From the NCBI RefSeq assembly GCF_900129055.1, contig NZ_FQUZ01000004.1, positions 1-64,000 on the forward strand: 64,000 nucleotides of DNA, in the 5' to 3' direction. Source of the stretch: Lampropedia hyalina DSM 16112 (GTDB lineage Bacteria; Pseudomonadota; Gammaproteobacteria; Burkholderiales; Burkholderiaceae_C). Numbering within the stretch: the first letter of the stretch is position 1; every line of letters begins with the position of its first letter. The position numbers and the translations under genes were made by a program. A model generated the notes under the pieces. That model did no database searches, was not told where the DNA came from, and worked only from the letters and a program-made list of their open reading frames with translations. Of the stretch, positions 37,792 through 46,283 are shown in pieces.

Positions 37792-38978
37792 GTTCTGGGC
37801 AGGCTATCGGTAGTGTCTTCCCGCCAGTGGCGCATCTGTTTGATGCTGCCTCCCACATGGATGGGGCGGGGCAGGCGGTAGGCATCGGGGAAGTCACGCC
37901 CTCGGTAGAAGTGGTATTCGCTGTCGTGGGTGAGGCTGTGGTCGCGGATGAGTGGCCAGATTTCGTTTTTCAGGTAGGCCTGATCGGCAAAGGCGTTGTT
38001 GAAATAGTGCGGCATATGCAGCAGTTGCTGGCGAATGTCGGGCAGGATGCCAGCCGCGCCACCCCACATGCCCGCCAGAATCAGCTCCATGTGGTAGATG
38101 TGGTCGCGCATGATGTGAAAGGGCTGGCCGGAGTGCAGCCAGGCCTGCACGGCCAGCAGCTCCTGGGCATTGAGGCGCGAGTCGGCATCGCGGCAGAGGA
38201 ACCAGTCCACCTCGGGGTCGTTGGCGGCCATGAATCGCCACATGGGCTTGATGGCTTGCAGTGCCGGATCGGTGATGCGAACCGTTTGCGCGCCTGCGCG
38301 TTGCAGGGCCTGGATGGCATCGGCTGGCACGCTGTCGTCGTGGTAGATGCGGGTGCTCCAGCCATAGTACAGGTGGGTGGCCAGCCGGGCGTTCTCTATG
38401 GCCCCGTGGACGTAGGCGGGCTGCTCGCCCCACAGCGAGAAGGCAATGACGTTGCGGGTGCGCGCCTGTGGGTCGAACGCCTGCACCTTGGCAGGCAACT
38501 GGAGGCTGGGCCGGGGGCTGTGGCAGGAAAAGTGCTGCATGGCCTCCTGGTCTTTCTCGTACAGGTTGCGCAGACCTTCGAGCCGGGCTGCCTCCAGTTC
38601 GCCCTGGCTGTAGAGTGCCATGACCAGCACGTTGCGCGTCTCGATGTCGTTGCGCAAGGCCAGCGAGTGGCGCAGCGCGTCGATGGCCTCGGGCAGGCGA
38701 TTGATTTTGCGCAGCCAGGTGCCGAACAGGCTCCAGCCAACGGCGTAGTCGGGGCAGCGGGCCAGCAACTGCTGGTAGGCCTGAATGGCCGGGGTTTCCT
38801 GCCCGGCATCCTTGAGGCTGATGGCGTGGAACAGCAGGGCCTCCTGGGGGCTGTCGGTGGTTTCTGCGGCTTGCAGGTAGGTGTGGGCGGCTTCGGCGAA
38901 TGCCCCGGTGCGGCGCAGGGTGTTGGCCTGGCGCAGCAGGTCGCCATAGGGAGATGGGTTGGAAGTGGCAGTGGGCAT
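37788..38978 (-). CDS. TPR protein with glycosyltransferase-like C-terminal domain
   Basis: This 396-residue protein has no recognised family name to me. The N-terminal 150 residues form three or four TPR-like helix pairs (DLLRQANTLRRTGAFAEAAHTY, PAIQAYQQLLARCPDYAVGWS, PEAIDALRHSLALRNDIETRN). The C-terminal 230 residues begin with RNVIAFSLWGEQPAYVHGAIEN, contain DWFLCRDADSRLNAQEL with a DxD-like acidic motif, and MRDHIYHMELILAGMWGGAAG, a pattern seen in polysaccharide- or O-antigen-linked glycosyltransferase-like proteins. There is no signal peptide, so it is likely cytoplasmic. Its neighbours give no functional clue. A role in surface glycan synthesis is inference. Confidence 0.7.
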   Translation of the reverse strand: MPTATSNPSPYGDLLRQANTLRRTGAFAEAAHTYLQAAETTDSPQEALLFHAISLKDAGQETPAIQAYQQLLARCPDYAVGWSLFGTWLRKINRLPEAIDALRHSLALRNDIETRNVLVMALYSQGELEAARLEGLRNLYEKDQEAMQHFSCHSPRPSLQLPAKVQAFDPQARTRNVIAFSLWGEQPAYVHGAIENARLATHLYYGWSTRIYHDDSVPADAIQALQRAGAQTVRITDPALQAIKPMWRFMAANDPEVDWFLCRDADSRLNAQELLAVQAWLHSGQPFHIMRDHIYHMELILAGMWGGAAGILPDIRQQLLHMPHYFNNAFADQAYLKNEIWPLIRDHSLTHDSEYHFYRGRDFPDAYRLPRPIHVGGSIKQMRHWREDTTDSLPRT

Positions 38979-39108
38979 GGCTGGCTAAGGCGTGATCTGG
39001 AGTGTCGGCGCAAATGGCCTGAACGGGATGACAGAAAGTTGTGGTCGATTCTTCCACAGTCTGGCTGTGCCGGATTCGGATGCCGGCAACAGGCCCTAAA
39101 ATCAAGCC

Positions 39109-39717
39109 ATGCCCAATTCGCCTCTCTTTCCTACCGATCTGACCGATCACTTTCTCATTGCCATGCCCAGCATGGACGATGATCTGTTTGGCGGCAGTCT
39201 GGTCTATGTGTGCGAGCACAACGACAAGGGCGCGTTGGGGCTGATCGTGAACAAGATCACCGATCTGACCGTGCAGGGGCTGTTCGACCGGCTGGAATTG
39301 CCGCTGCCGCGCCCCGATCTGGCGCAGTTGCCGGTGCTGTTGGGCGGGCCTTTGCACCACGACCGGGGCTTTGTGCTGCACGATACCGAGCCGGTGCAGG
39401 CCGAGACCGACCCGGCCGAGCTGCTGGCGTATGCGTCCAGCCTGCATGTTTCCGGCGGTTTGGTGATGACTTCCTCGCGCGATGTGATGGAGGCGCTGTC
39501 CCAGGGTGAGGGGCCGCGCCATGCGCTGCTGGCTCTGGGCTGTGCATCGTGGGATGAGGGGCAGCTGGAATCCGAGTTGATCGCCAATGCCTGGCTGACC
39601 GTGAAGGCCGATCCGACGCTGCTGTTTCACCTGCCTGCGCCACGCCGCTACGCCAAGGCATTCGAGCTGCTGGGGGTGCAGCCTCGCAGCATTGCCCCGT
39701 TCATCGGCCATGCCTGA
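39109..39717 (+). CDS. yqgE: UPF0301/AlgH-family protein YqgE
   Basis: This 202-residue protein begins with DHFLIAMPSMDDDLFGGSLVYVCEHNDKGALGLIVNK, the UPF0301 signature, followed by VLLGGPLHHDRGFVLH and YAGWDEGQLE-like GCASWDEGQLESELIANAW. Its biochemical role is unknown; AlgH in Pseudomonas was named from alginate regulation. It is the first gene of a compact run yqgE-ruvX-pyrR-pyrB-pyrX, the same order as in Pseudomonas. The gap to ruvX is 45 bp. Confidence 0.93.
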   Translation: MPNSPLFPTDLTDHFLIAMPSMDDDLFGGSLVYVCEHNDKGALGLIVNKITDLTVQGLFDRLELPLPRPDLAQLPVLLGGPLHHDRGFVLHDTEPVQAETDPAELLAYASSLHVSGGLVMTSSRDVMEALSQGEGPRHALLALGCASWDEGQLESELIANAWLTVKADPTLLFHLPAPRRYAKAFELLGVQPRSIAPFIGHA

Positions 39718-39762
39718 ACGGTTTTCTGCCGCCACCCGTTTTCGTCTCGCTCCTCTGTCGCC

Positions 39763-40251
39763 ATGTCTTCCTCCGAGTCCGAACCCGAACCTCTTTGTCC
39801 CCCCGCAGAACCGGTCGATGCCGCCGACGCTGCGCAAGGCAATCCGCCGGTGCAGCCGCACTGGCAAACTTTCATGGCACTGGACTATGGCCTCAAGCGC
39901 ACCGGTGTGGCCGTGGGTACGCGCATGCTGCGCAGTGCCAGCCCCAGGGGCACGATTGCCGCAGAAGGCAAGGCGCGGTTTGCGCAGGTGCAACGCTATC
40001 TGACCGAATGGCAGCCCGACGCACTGGTGGTGGGCGTACCATTCCACCCCGATGGCGCGGCGCACGAGAACACCCTGCGCGCGCGCAAGTTCATTCGCCA
40101 GTTGCGTGGGCGTTTCGGCCTGCCGGTGCTGGCCGTGGACGAACGCTACAGCACCACTGCCGCGTATGCGGCCGGTGCCACCGAAGCCAATGCCGATGCG
40201 GTCTCGGCCTGCATCATTCTGGAGCAGTTTTTCAGGAGCCTTGAACCATGA
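39763..40251 (+). CDS. ruvX: Holliday junction resolvase-like RuvX/YqgF
   Basis: This 162-residue RNase H-fold protein has MALDYGLKRTGVAVGTRMLRSA with the first catalytic Asp, ALVVGVPFHPDGAAHENTLRARKF, LPVLAVDERYSTTAAYA and a final DADAVSACIILEQFF with the last acidic residue. YqgF proteins act in pre-16S rRNA 5'-end processing or as resolvases. The first 40 residues are an acidic, Ser/Pro-rich extension absent from shorter family members; a later start at about 39874 is possible. Its stop overlaps the pyrR start by four bases (ATGA), which implies translational coupling. Confidence 0.92.
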   Translation: MSSSESEPEPLCPPAEPVDAADAAQGNPPVQPHWQTFMALDYGLKRTGVAVGTRMLRSASPRGTIAAEGKARFAQVQRYLTEWQPDALVVGVPFHPDGAAHENTLRARKFIRQLRGRFGLPVLAVDERYSTTAAYAAGATEANADAVSACIILEQFFRSLEP

Positions 40252-40778
40252 GCCATCCCTCCCTTTCTTCCGAAGCCCCTTCCGGCCTGCTGGCACTGGA
40301 TGCCGAGAGCCTGTACCAGGCCCTGCTGGCGGGCATTCGCCCGCTGTGCCAGGAGCAGACGCAACTGGCGGGCGTGACATCGGGTGGCGTGTGGCTGGCC
40401 GAACGGCTGCACCGCGATCTGGGCATCGCGCAGCCGGTGAATGTGTTGTCCTCGGCCCTGCACCGCGACGACTTCTCCCAGCGCGGCCTCTCCAGCAGCG
40501 TGCAGACCGCGCTGGGCTTTGATGTGAATGGCGCGGATGTGTTGATTCTGGACGATGTGCTCTACACCGGACGTACCATTCGCGCGGTCATCAACGAACT
40601 GTTCGACTATGGTCGCCCGGCGCGGGTGCGTCTGGCGGTGCTGGTGGACCGGGGCGGGCGGCAGTTGCCGATTCAGGCCGATTTCGCCTCCGCCCGGCTG
40701 GCCCTGCCAGCCAGCCGCACGCTGTCGCTGGCGCGCAGTGATGACGGGCATTTTCACTTTGACATTCGAGAGGCTTGA
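40248..40778 (+). CDS. pyrR: PyrR: pyrimidine operon regulator/uracil phosphoribosyltransferase family
   Basis: This 176-residue type-I phosphoribosyltransferase has the PRPP-binding motif [21 protein letters not shown] at about residues 96-116, [20 protein letters not shown] and [20 protein letters not shown]. PyrR binds UMP or UTP; in Gram-positives it attenuates pyr mRNA, and in proteobacteria it may have a regulatory or salvage role. It starts within the ruvX stop (ATGA overlap) and ends five bases before pyrB. No pyr attenuator stem-loop could be seen in the short gaps. Confidence 0.93.
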   Translation: MSHPSLSSEAPSGLLALDAESLYQALLAGIRPLCQEQTQLAGVTSGGVWLAERLHRDLGIAQPVNVLSSALHRDDFSQRGLSSSVQTALGFDVNGADVLILDDVLYTGRTIRAVINELFDYGRPARVRLAVLVDRGGRQLPIQADFASARLALPASRTLSLARSDDGHFHFDIREA

Positions 40779-40783
40779 ACGCC

Positions 40784-41746
40784 ATGCTGGCAAAACACAA
40801 TCCGCAACTCAACCGCCACGGCGAGCTGATCCACCTGCTGTCCACCGAAGGGCTGTCGCGCGACATCCTCACGCACATTCTGGATACGGCCACCAATTTC
40901 GTCTCCATCAACGACCGCGAGGTGAAGAAGGTGCCGCTGCTGCGCGGCAAGAGCGTGTTCAACCTGTTCTTCGAGAACAGCACGCGCACCCGCACCACGT
41001 TCGAGATTGCCGCCAAACGCCTGTCGGCCGATGTGCTGAACCTGGATATTTCGCGCTCGTCCACGGCCAAGGGCGAGACCCTGCTGGACACGATTGCCAA
41101 CCTCTCGGCCATGGCGGCCGATCTGTTCGTGGTGCGCCACAGCCAGTCGGGCGCACCCTACCTGATTGCCCAGCATGTCGCGCCGCATGTGCATGTGGTC
41201 AATGCCGGTGATGGTCGCCACGGCCACCCCACCCAGGGGCTGCTGGACATGTACACGATTCGCCACTACAAGAAGGATTTCACGAACCTGAGCGTGGCCA
41301 TCGTGGGCGACGTGCTGCATTCGCGCGTGGCGCGTTCCGACATCCACGCCCTGACGACGCTGGGTTGCCCTGATCTGCGCGTGGTCGGCCCCAGCACACT
41401 GGTGCCGGAAAACTTTTCCGCGATGGGCGCGCGCGTGGTGCACTCGCTGGACGAGGGCATCCGCGATGCCGATGTCATCATCATGCTGCGCTTGCAGAAC
41501 GAGCGCATGAGCGGCGCACTGCTGCCGTCCAGCCAGGAATATTTCAAGAAGTTCGGCCTGACCCCCGAGAGGCTGCGACTGGCCAAACCCGATGCCATCG
41601 TCATGCACCCCGGCCCCATCAACCGGGGCGTGGAGATTGCGTCGGAAGTGGTCGATGGCGACCAGAGCGTCATCCTGCCGCAGGTCACGTTCGGCATTGC
41701 CGTGCGCATGGCGGTGATGTCCATCGTGGCGGGCAATGAAGCCTGA
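40784..41746 (+). CDS. pyrB: Aspartate carbamoyltransferase catalytic subunit
   Basis: This 320-residue enzyme makes carbamoyl aspartate, the committed pyrimidine step. The carbamoyl-phosphate motif [19 protein letters not shown] is near residues 57-75, [17 protein letters not shown] has [12 protein letters not shown] is the aspartate-site 240s-type loop and [12 protein letters not shown] follows. The ATG at 40784 has GAGAGG upstream and is preferred over a TTG at 40775. No pyrI regulatory subunit follows. Instead a dihydroorotase-like gene follows, as in the class-A dodecameric PyrB-PyrC' complex of Pseudomonas. Confidence 0.96.
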   Translation: MLAKHNPQLNRHGELIHLLSTEGLSRDILTHILDTATNFVSINDREVKKVPLLRGKSVFNLFFENSTRTRTTFEIAAKRLSADVLNLDISRSSTAKGETLLDTIANLSAMAADLFVVRHSQSGAPYLIAQHVAPHVHVVNAGDGRHGHPTQGLLDMYTIRHYKKDFTNLSVAIVGDVLHSRVARSDIHALTTLGCPDLRVVGPSTLVPENFSAMGARVVHSLDEGIRDADVIIMLRLQNERMSGALLPSSQEYFKKFGLTPERLRLAKPDAIVMHPGPINRGVEIASEVVDGDQSVILPQVTFGIAVRMAVMSIVAGNEA

Positions 41747-41816
41747 GAACATCGTAGGTTCTGAGCGCATCACAGCGAATTCATTGAAACATCCAACAGG
41801 ATTGCAAGGACAGCAC

Positions 41817-43130
41817 ATGAAAATACTGATTCAGGGCGGCAGGCTGCTCGACCCCGCCAGCGGATTGGATCGCGTCGGCGATCTGGCCATCGCCAATGGA
41901 ACCATTGCCAGCATCGGCACGGCTCCCGATGGTTTTGTTCCCGACCAGACCATCGATGCCCGCCAGCAATGGGTGCTGCCGGGGCTGGTCGATCTGGCGG
42001 TGCGCCTGCGCGAACCGGGCTATGAACATGCCGGGATGCTGGAGAGCGAAATGCACGCGGCTGTGGCCGGTGGCGTGACCAGCCTGGTCTGCCCGCCCGA
42101 CACCCAGCCTGCGCTGGACGAGGCCGGGCTGGTGGAGATGCTGCGCTACCGCGCCGACAGGCTGCACAAGGCGCGCCTGTATCCGCTGGGCGCGCTCACG
42201 CGCGGGCTGGCCGGTGAGGTGCTGACCGAAATGGCCAAGCTCACCGCCGCCGGTTGCGTGGGTTTCAGTCAGGCCGAGGTGCCGCTGGTCAGCAACCAGT
42301 CCCTGCAACGTGCCCTGCAATATGCCAGCACCTTTGGCTATTCGGTGTGGTTGCGTGCGCAGGATTATTCGCTGGGGCAGGGCGTGGCCGCCAGTGGCGC
42401 GTTCGCCCAGCGGTTGGGTCTGTCGGGCATTTCGGTGGCGGCAGAAACCATTGCGCTGCACACGATTTTCGAGTTGCTGCGTGCCTCGCCCTGCCATGTG
42501 CATCTGTGCCGCATCAGCAGTGCGGCGGGGCTGGAGCTGGTGCGCCAGGCCAAGCAGGAGGGCTTGCCTGTCACCTGCGACATCAGCATCAACTCCCTGC
42601 TGCTCACCGATATGGACATCGGCTACTTCGACAGCAATGCCCGCCTCAACCCGCCGCTGCGCCAGCAGCGCGACCGCGATGCCCTTGCCAGGGGGCTGGC
42701 CGACGGCACGGTGGACGCATTGGTCTCCGACCACACCCCGGTGGAGGACGATGCCAAGCAGGTGCCGTTTGCCGAGGCCGAACCCGGAGCCACCGGGCTG
42801 GAACTGCTGCTGGCTCTGGCACAGCACTGGGCTGCCACGCACGACGTGCCGTTGCTGCGGGCACTGGCGGTGGTCACGCACGAGCCAGCCCGCATCATCG
42901 GGGCAGGACTGGGCGATTTGCAGCACGATGCCGGTCGCCTGCACGAAGGCGGTGTGGCCGATGTCTGCGTCTTCAACCCGCAGGCCGACTGGGTGGTGCA
43001 GCCCGATGCCCTGTGCAGCCAGGCTCAGCATACGCCGTTCCTGGGGCTGGAGTTGCCGGGCCGTGTGCAGACCACGCTGGTGGGCGGGCAGATCGTGTTC
43101 GCCCGCGCGGGTACGCTGGCGGTGCCTTGA
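41817..43130 (+). CDS. pyrX: Non-catalytic dihydroorotase homologue (PyrC'/PyrX)
   Basis: This 437-residue amidohydrolase-fold protein aligns with dihydroorotase through WVLPGLVDLAVRLREPGYEHAGMLESE, FSQAEVPLVSNQSL, HVHLCRISSAAGLELVRQAK and DALVSDHTPVEDDAKQVPF. The active enzyme has DxHxHxREPG in the first motif; here it reads DLAVRLREPG, so both metal-binding histidines are gone. That is the hallmark of the inactive PyrC' (PyrX) that scaffolds PyrB in Pseudomonas. A real dihydroorotase must lie elsewhere. AAGGA precedes the ATG at 41817, and the start lies 70 bp after pyrB. Confidence 0.93.
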   Translation: MKILIQGGRLLDPASGLDRVGDLAIANGTIASIGTAPDGFVPDQTIDARQQWVLPGLVDLAVRLREPGYEHAGMLESEMHAAVAGGVTSLVCPPDTQPALDEAGLVEMLRYRADRLHKARLYPLGALTRGLAGEVLTEMAKLTAAGCVGFSQAEVPLVSNQSLQRALQYASTFGYSVWLRAQDYSLGQGVAASGAFAQRLGLSGISVAAETIALHTIFELLRASPCHVHLCRISSAAGLELVRQAKQEGLPVTCDISINSLLLTDMDIGYFDSNARLNPPLRQQRDRDALARGLADGTVDALVSDHTPVEDDAKQVPFAEAEPGATGLELLLALAQHWAATHDVPLLRALAVVTHEPARIIGAGLGDLQHDAGRLHEGGVADVCVFNPQADWVVQPDALCSQAQHTPFLGLELPGRVQTTLVGGQIVFARAGTLAVP

Positions 43131-43132
43131 GC

Positions 43133-44596
43133 ATGTATTGGCTGGCATTCGGCTTCTCGCAACTCTTTTTTGCCATCGTCGTTGGCGGGCTGGCTGGTAG
43201 CTGGTCGGCCGCGCTGCTGGGGGCATTGGCAGGGGCCTGGGCCTGGTGGCTGCTCTACGCCTGGCAGGGCATGCGCTTCTTCCGCTGGGCCAAGTATGCC
43301 AACACCCCGCCGCCGTTCCTGCTGGGTATCTGGTCGCACCTGGAATACTTCTGGCGGCGGCAGCAGCGCAAGCAGCAAAAAGCCCTGCGGGTGCTGGAGC
43401 AGGACTTGCAGGACTTGCAGTCTGCGCTGCAAGCCTCGCCCAACGGCGTGCTGCTGGTCGATGAACTGTGGCGCATCGTCTGGCTGAACCAGATGGCCGA
43501 GGAGCATTTCGGGCTGGATGCACGGCGCGACATCGGTCACATTCTCACCAATCTGGTGCGCTCGCCGGATTTCTGCAATTACTGCACGGTGGCCGACTTC
43601 AGCCACCCGCTGGAAGTGCAGGGGCGGGGCAGCAACGCCATGTCGGTGGACAAGCCGCAACTCTCGGTGGTCGTCAATGAATACGGCGACGGCAAGAAGC
43701 TGCTGCTCTCGCGCGACATCACCATCCTGCAAAAGAACGAATCCATGCGCCGCGACTTCGTGGCCAACGTCTCGCACGAAATCCGCACGCCGCTGACGAT
43801 TTTTGCCGGTTTTGTCGAAACCCTGCAAAACCTGCCACTGGGGCGCGACGAGCAACTGCACTACCTGGGCATGATGCAGCAGCAGACTGCGCGGATGCAA
43901 TTGCTGGTGCAGGACTTGCTCACCCTCTCGCGGCTGGAAGCCAGCCCGGTGCCGGGCCTGCACGAGTTCATCAACATCCACACCCTGCTGGTGCGCTGCC
44001 ATGACGAAGCCCACGCGCTGTCATCGGCACTGGCCCCCGACTCCAGCAAGGCCGTCCACCAGATCAGCGTCTGCTGGGTGGATGCCCAGGGCTTGCAGGT
44101 CGCCATCCCCGTACCCGCCGACGCGCCGCTGTGCGAGAAGATCGATGGAGAAGTGGCGCGTCCCCAGTGCATGGGGCGTGTGCTGGCCGCCGATCAGGAA
44201 CTGCACAGTGCCGTGGCCAACATCGTCACCAACGCCGTGCGCTACACCCCGGCGGGGGGGCGCATTCAGGTGCAATGGCGTTGGCAGGCCGATGGCAGCG
44301 CGCATTTCTCGGTACGCGATTCCGGGCCGGGCATTGCGCCCGAACACATTCCGCGCCTGACCGAACGCTTCTACCGCGTCGATCGCAGCCGCTCGCGCGA
44401 GACAGGCGGCACCGGGCTGGGGCTGGCCATCGTCAAGCACGTCATCCAACGCCACGGAGGACAGTTGCTGGTTGAAAGCGAACTGGGCAAAGGCTCGGTT
44501 TTCACGCTGGTGTTGCCTGCCGCCCGCCTGCAAACGCCCCAGGCACTGGCCGAGGAGGCCGAACGCAAGCGGGAACGCGAAGGCATGCTGGTTTAG
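43133..44596 (+). CDS. phoR: Phosphate regulon sensor histidine kinase PhoR
   Basis: This 487-residue kinase has two membrane segments in the first 45 residues (FGFSQLFFAIVVGGLAG, WSAALLGALAGAWAWWLLYA), a PAS domain (about 75-180; NGVLLVDELWRIVWLNQMAEEHFGL), the dimerisation/phosphoacceptor motif DFVANVSHEIRTPLTIFAGF with His215, and the HATPase motifs NIVTNAVRY, DSGPGIAPEHIPRLTERFY and GGTGLGLAIVKHV. This arrangement, short membrane part plus PAS, is that of PhoR. It starts two bases after the pyrX stop. Its usual partner phoB is not in the window, so it is an orphan by position. It has a charged tail, AEEAERKREREGMLV. Confidence 0.88.
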   Translation: MYWLAFGFSQLFFAIVVGGLAGSWSAALLGALAGAWAWWLLYAWQGMRFFRWAKYANTPPPFLLGIWSHLEYFWRRQQRKQQKALRVLEQDLQDLQSALQASPNGVLLVDELWRIVWLNQMAEEHFGLDARRDIGHILTNLVRSPDFCNYCTVADFSHPLEVQGRGSNAMSVDKPQLSVVVNEYGDGKKLLLSRDITILQKNESMRRDFVANVSHEIRTPLTIFAGFVETLQNLPLGRDEQLHYLGMMQQQTARMQLLVQDLLTLSRLEASPVPGLHEFINIHTLLVRCHDEAHALSSALAPDSSKAVHQISVCWVDAQGLQVAIPVPADAPLCEKIDGEVARPQCMGRVLAADQELHSAVANIVTNAVRYTPAGGRIQVQWRWQADGSAHFSVRDSGPGIAPEHIPRLTERFYRVDRSRSRETGGTGLGLAIVKHVIQRHGGQLLVESELGKGSVFTLVLPAARLQTPQALAEEAERKREREGMLV

Positions 44597-44613
44597 AAGG
44601 AATGCTGCTTACT

Positions 44614-44780
44614 TAAGGAAACACTGAATAATTCCTCCCGGCCGCCGCATCCCCCTCTCGGGCGGTCTGCTGCGTTGGCTTTTGGGGTCAATAGCACCAC
44701 TATTGACCCCAAAAACCGCCTTGCAGCCCATCCCGACAGGGGGCACGGCGACTCGGGCGGAATGAATCAGTGTTTCCTTA
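44614..44780. repeat. Long palindromic repeat with a GTCAATAG core (copy 1)
   Basis: The outer arms TAAGGAAACACTGA and TCAGTGTTTCCTTA are complementary. The centre TTTTGGGGTCAATAG, five bases, CTATTGACCCCAAAA is a perfect hairpin. The same core, flanked by GCGTTGGC before and CCGCCTTGC after, recurs at 52029-52191 inside a receptor gene. The element is about 167 bp and is non-coding here. Confidence 0.8.
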
Positions 44781-44784
44781 ACGC

Positions 44785-44890
44785 CGTCATTCCGGCGAAG
44801 GCCGGAATCCAGTGACGACATGGAGAAAAAACACGTTCGTTTCTCTGGGCTTGCTTTGTCACTGGATTCCGGGTCAAGCCCGGAATGACG
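44785..44890. repeat. Palindromic repeat of the CGTCATTCCGG type (copy 1)
   Basis: The left arm runs CGTCATTCCGG...CCGGAATCCAGTGAC and the right arm GTCACTGGATTCCGGG...CCCGGAATGACG, with about 40 bp between. Such dispersed repeats are known from many proteobacterial intergenic regions. A related copy lies at 48684-48790. It sits between phoR and the MATE gene. Confidence 0.85.
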
Positions 44891-44920
44891 GGAAACAGGT
44901 TTAAGTAAACAGCATTGTTC

Positions 44921-46255
44921 TTAAATTGTCCGCAACTTGCGCTGCAGCAGCAGCCCCAGCACCCCGGCGGTCAGGGCCAGGCCCAGTGCGCCCGATGCCC
45001 AGAAGGGCCAGGGGGCCTGCGCGGGTGGCCAGCCTGCCAGGCCCCGGTAGGCCAGCCAGTAGCCGCCGCCAATGCCAAAGCCCCACAGCAGCACCGGGTA
45101 GATGAACAGCGGGGCAATCGTCACACGCCAGCAGCGCAGCATGAACATGGTCATGAGCTGCATGCTGTCGGCCAGGTGGTAGCAGGCCAGCACCAGCAAC
45201 AGGCTGGCCGTGAGTTGCTGCACCGCCGGGTCGTGGCTGTAGCCCTGTGCCAGTGGCTGGCGCAGCAGCACCAGGGCCACCGCCATCAGCAAGGCCGTGC
45301 CGAGGGCCAGTTGCAGGCTGGTGCGGGCCAACTGGCGTGCGCGGGCTTCGTCGCCTGCGCCGCGCCAGAAGCTCACGCGGGCACTGCATGCAATGCCCAG
45401 CGAAAGCGGGAACATGTAGGCAATGCCGGTGAGGTTGCTGACGATCTGGTGTGCCGATGAGGCAATCGCACCCTGCCGGGCAATCAGCAGTGCCATCAGC
45501 GCGAAGGAAGAAATTTCCACCGCCGCCGTCAGTCCGGCAGGCAGGCCCAGGCGCAGGAATTCACGCAGTTGCGGCCAGTGCGGCTTTTCTGGGGTGCGCC
45601 ACAGGTGCAGCGGCCGGTACGGCTCTTGACGGTGCAGCAGCCACAGGGCCAGCACCAGCAGGCTGTAGTGAACGGTCAGTGTGGCCCAGGCGCAACCGCG
45701 CAGCCCCATCGGCTCCACGCCCCAGCCGCCGTGCGTCCACCAGATGGACAGCGGTATCTTGATGAACAGCCCGACGATTTGCAGCCAGGTCACCATCTGC
45801 GGAATGCCGATGGACTGGCTCAGTGTGGTGAACATGCGGTAGAGCATGGCCGCCGGCAGGGCCGCAGCCAGAATGTGCAGATAGGCCGAGACATCCGCAT
45901 GCAGGGCGGCTGGCACTTCCAGCCCGTCCAGCAGCCGGGTGGACTGCACCAGCAGCACCATGCCCAGCACGGTCAGGGCCGCAGTCAGGTACAGGCACTG
46001 GCGCACCGAGGGGCCGATGCGCTGGGGCTGCTGTGCCCCGTGCATTTCCGCCCAGATCGGCAGCAGCCCCTGCACGGCCGCCAGCAGGCTGATGTACACG
46101 CTGATGAAAATCGCCCCGGCCACCGACAGGGCCGCCAGTGCCTCTACCGAGAAGTTGCCGACCACCAGCGTATCCGTCAGCCCATAGCCCATGATGGCGA
46201 GCTGGCCCACCAGCACGGTGACGAAGTGGCGGGCAATGGTTTTGCGCTCGGACAT
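44921..46255 (-). CDS. MATE-family efflux transporter
   Basis: This 444-residue inner-membrane protein has about twelve hydrophobic helices. The MATE pattern is seen in the first helices (LVGQLAIMGYGLTDTLVVGNFSVEALAALSVAGAIF) and in the second half (FLRLGLPAGLTAAVEISSFALMALLIARQG, ASSAHQIVSNLTGIAYMFPLSLGIACSARV). Members export cationic drugs or metabolites using Na+ or H+. The gene lies 28 bp after the GT39-like gene on the same strand, so the pair may be one transcript. NorM/DinF subgrouping is not possible by eye. Confidence 0.9.
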   Translation of the reverse strand: MSERKTIARHFVTVLVGQLAIMGYGLTDTLVVGNFSVEALAALSVAGAIFISVYISLLAAVQGLLPIWAEMHGAQQPQRIGPSVRQCLYLTAALTVLGMVLLVQSTRLLDGLEVPAALHADVSAYLHILAAALPAAMLYRMFTTLSQSIGIPQMVTWLQIVGLFIKIPLSIWWTHGGWGVEPMGLRGCAWATLTVHYSLLVLALWLLHRQEPYRPLHLWRTPEKPHWPQLREFLRLGLPAGLTAAVEISSFALMALLIARQGAIASSAHQIVSNLTGIAYMFPLSLGIACSARVSFWRGAGDEARARQLARTSLQLALGTALLMAVALVLLRQPLAQGYSHDPAVQQLTASLLLVLACYHLADSMQLMTMFMLRCWRVTIAPLFIYPVLLWGFGIGGGYWLAYRGLAGWPPAQAPWPFWASGALGLALTAGVLGLLLQRKLRTI

Positions 46256-46283
46256 GGCGGCTGTGTGGGGCGGTGTGCGGGGG

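Noticed and set aside
41817-43130. Active dihydroorotase PyrC
   Set aside because: Both metal-binding histidines of the first motif are replaced, so it is called as the inactive PyrC' type.
44614-44780. Treating the palindrome as a terminator of phoR
   Set aside because: The hairpin core has T before and A after on either strand in an element with long outer arms, and it recurs inside a coding region; a repeat is the better description.
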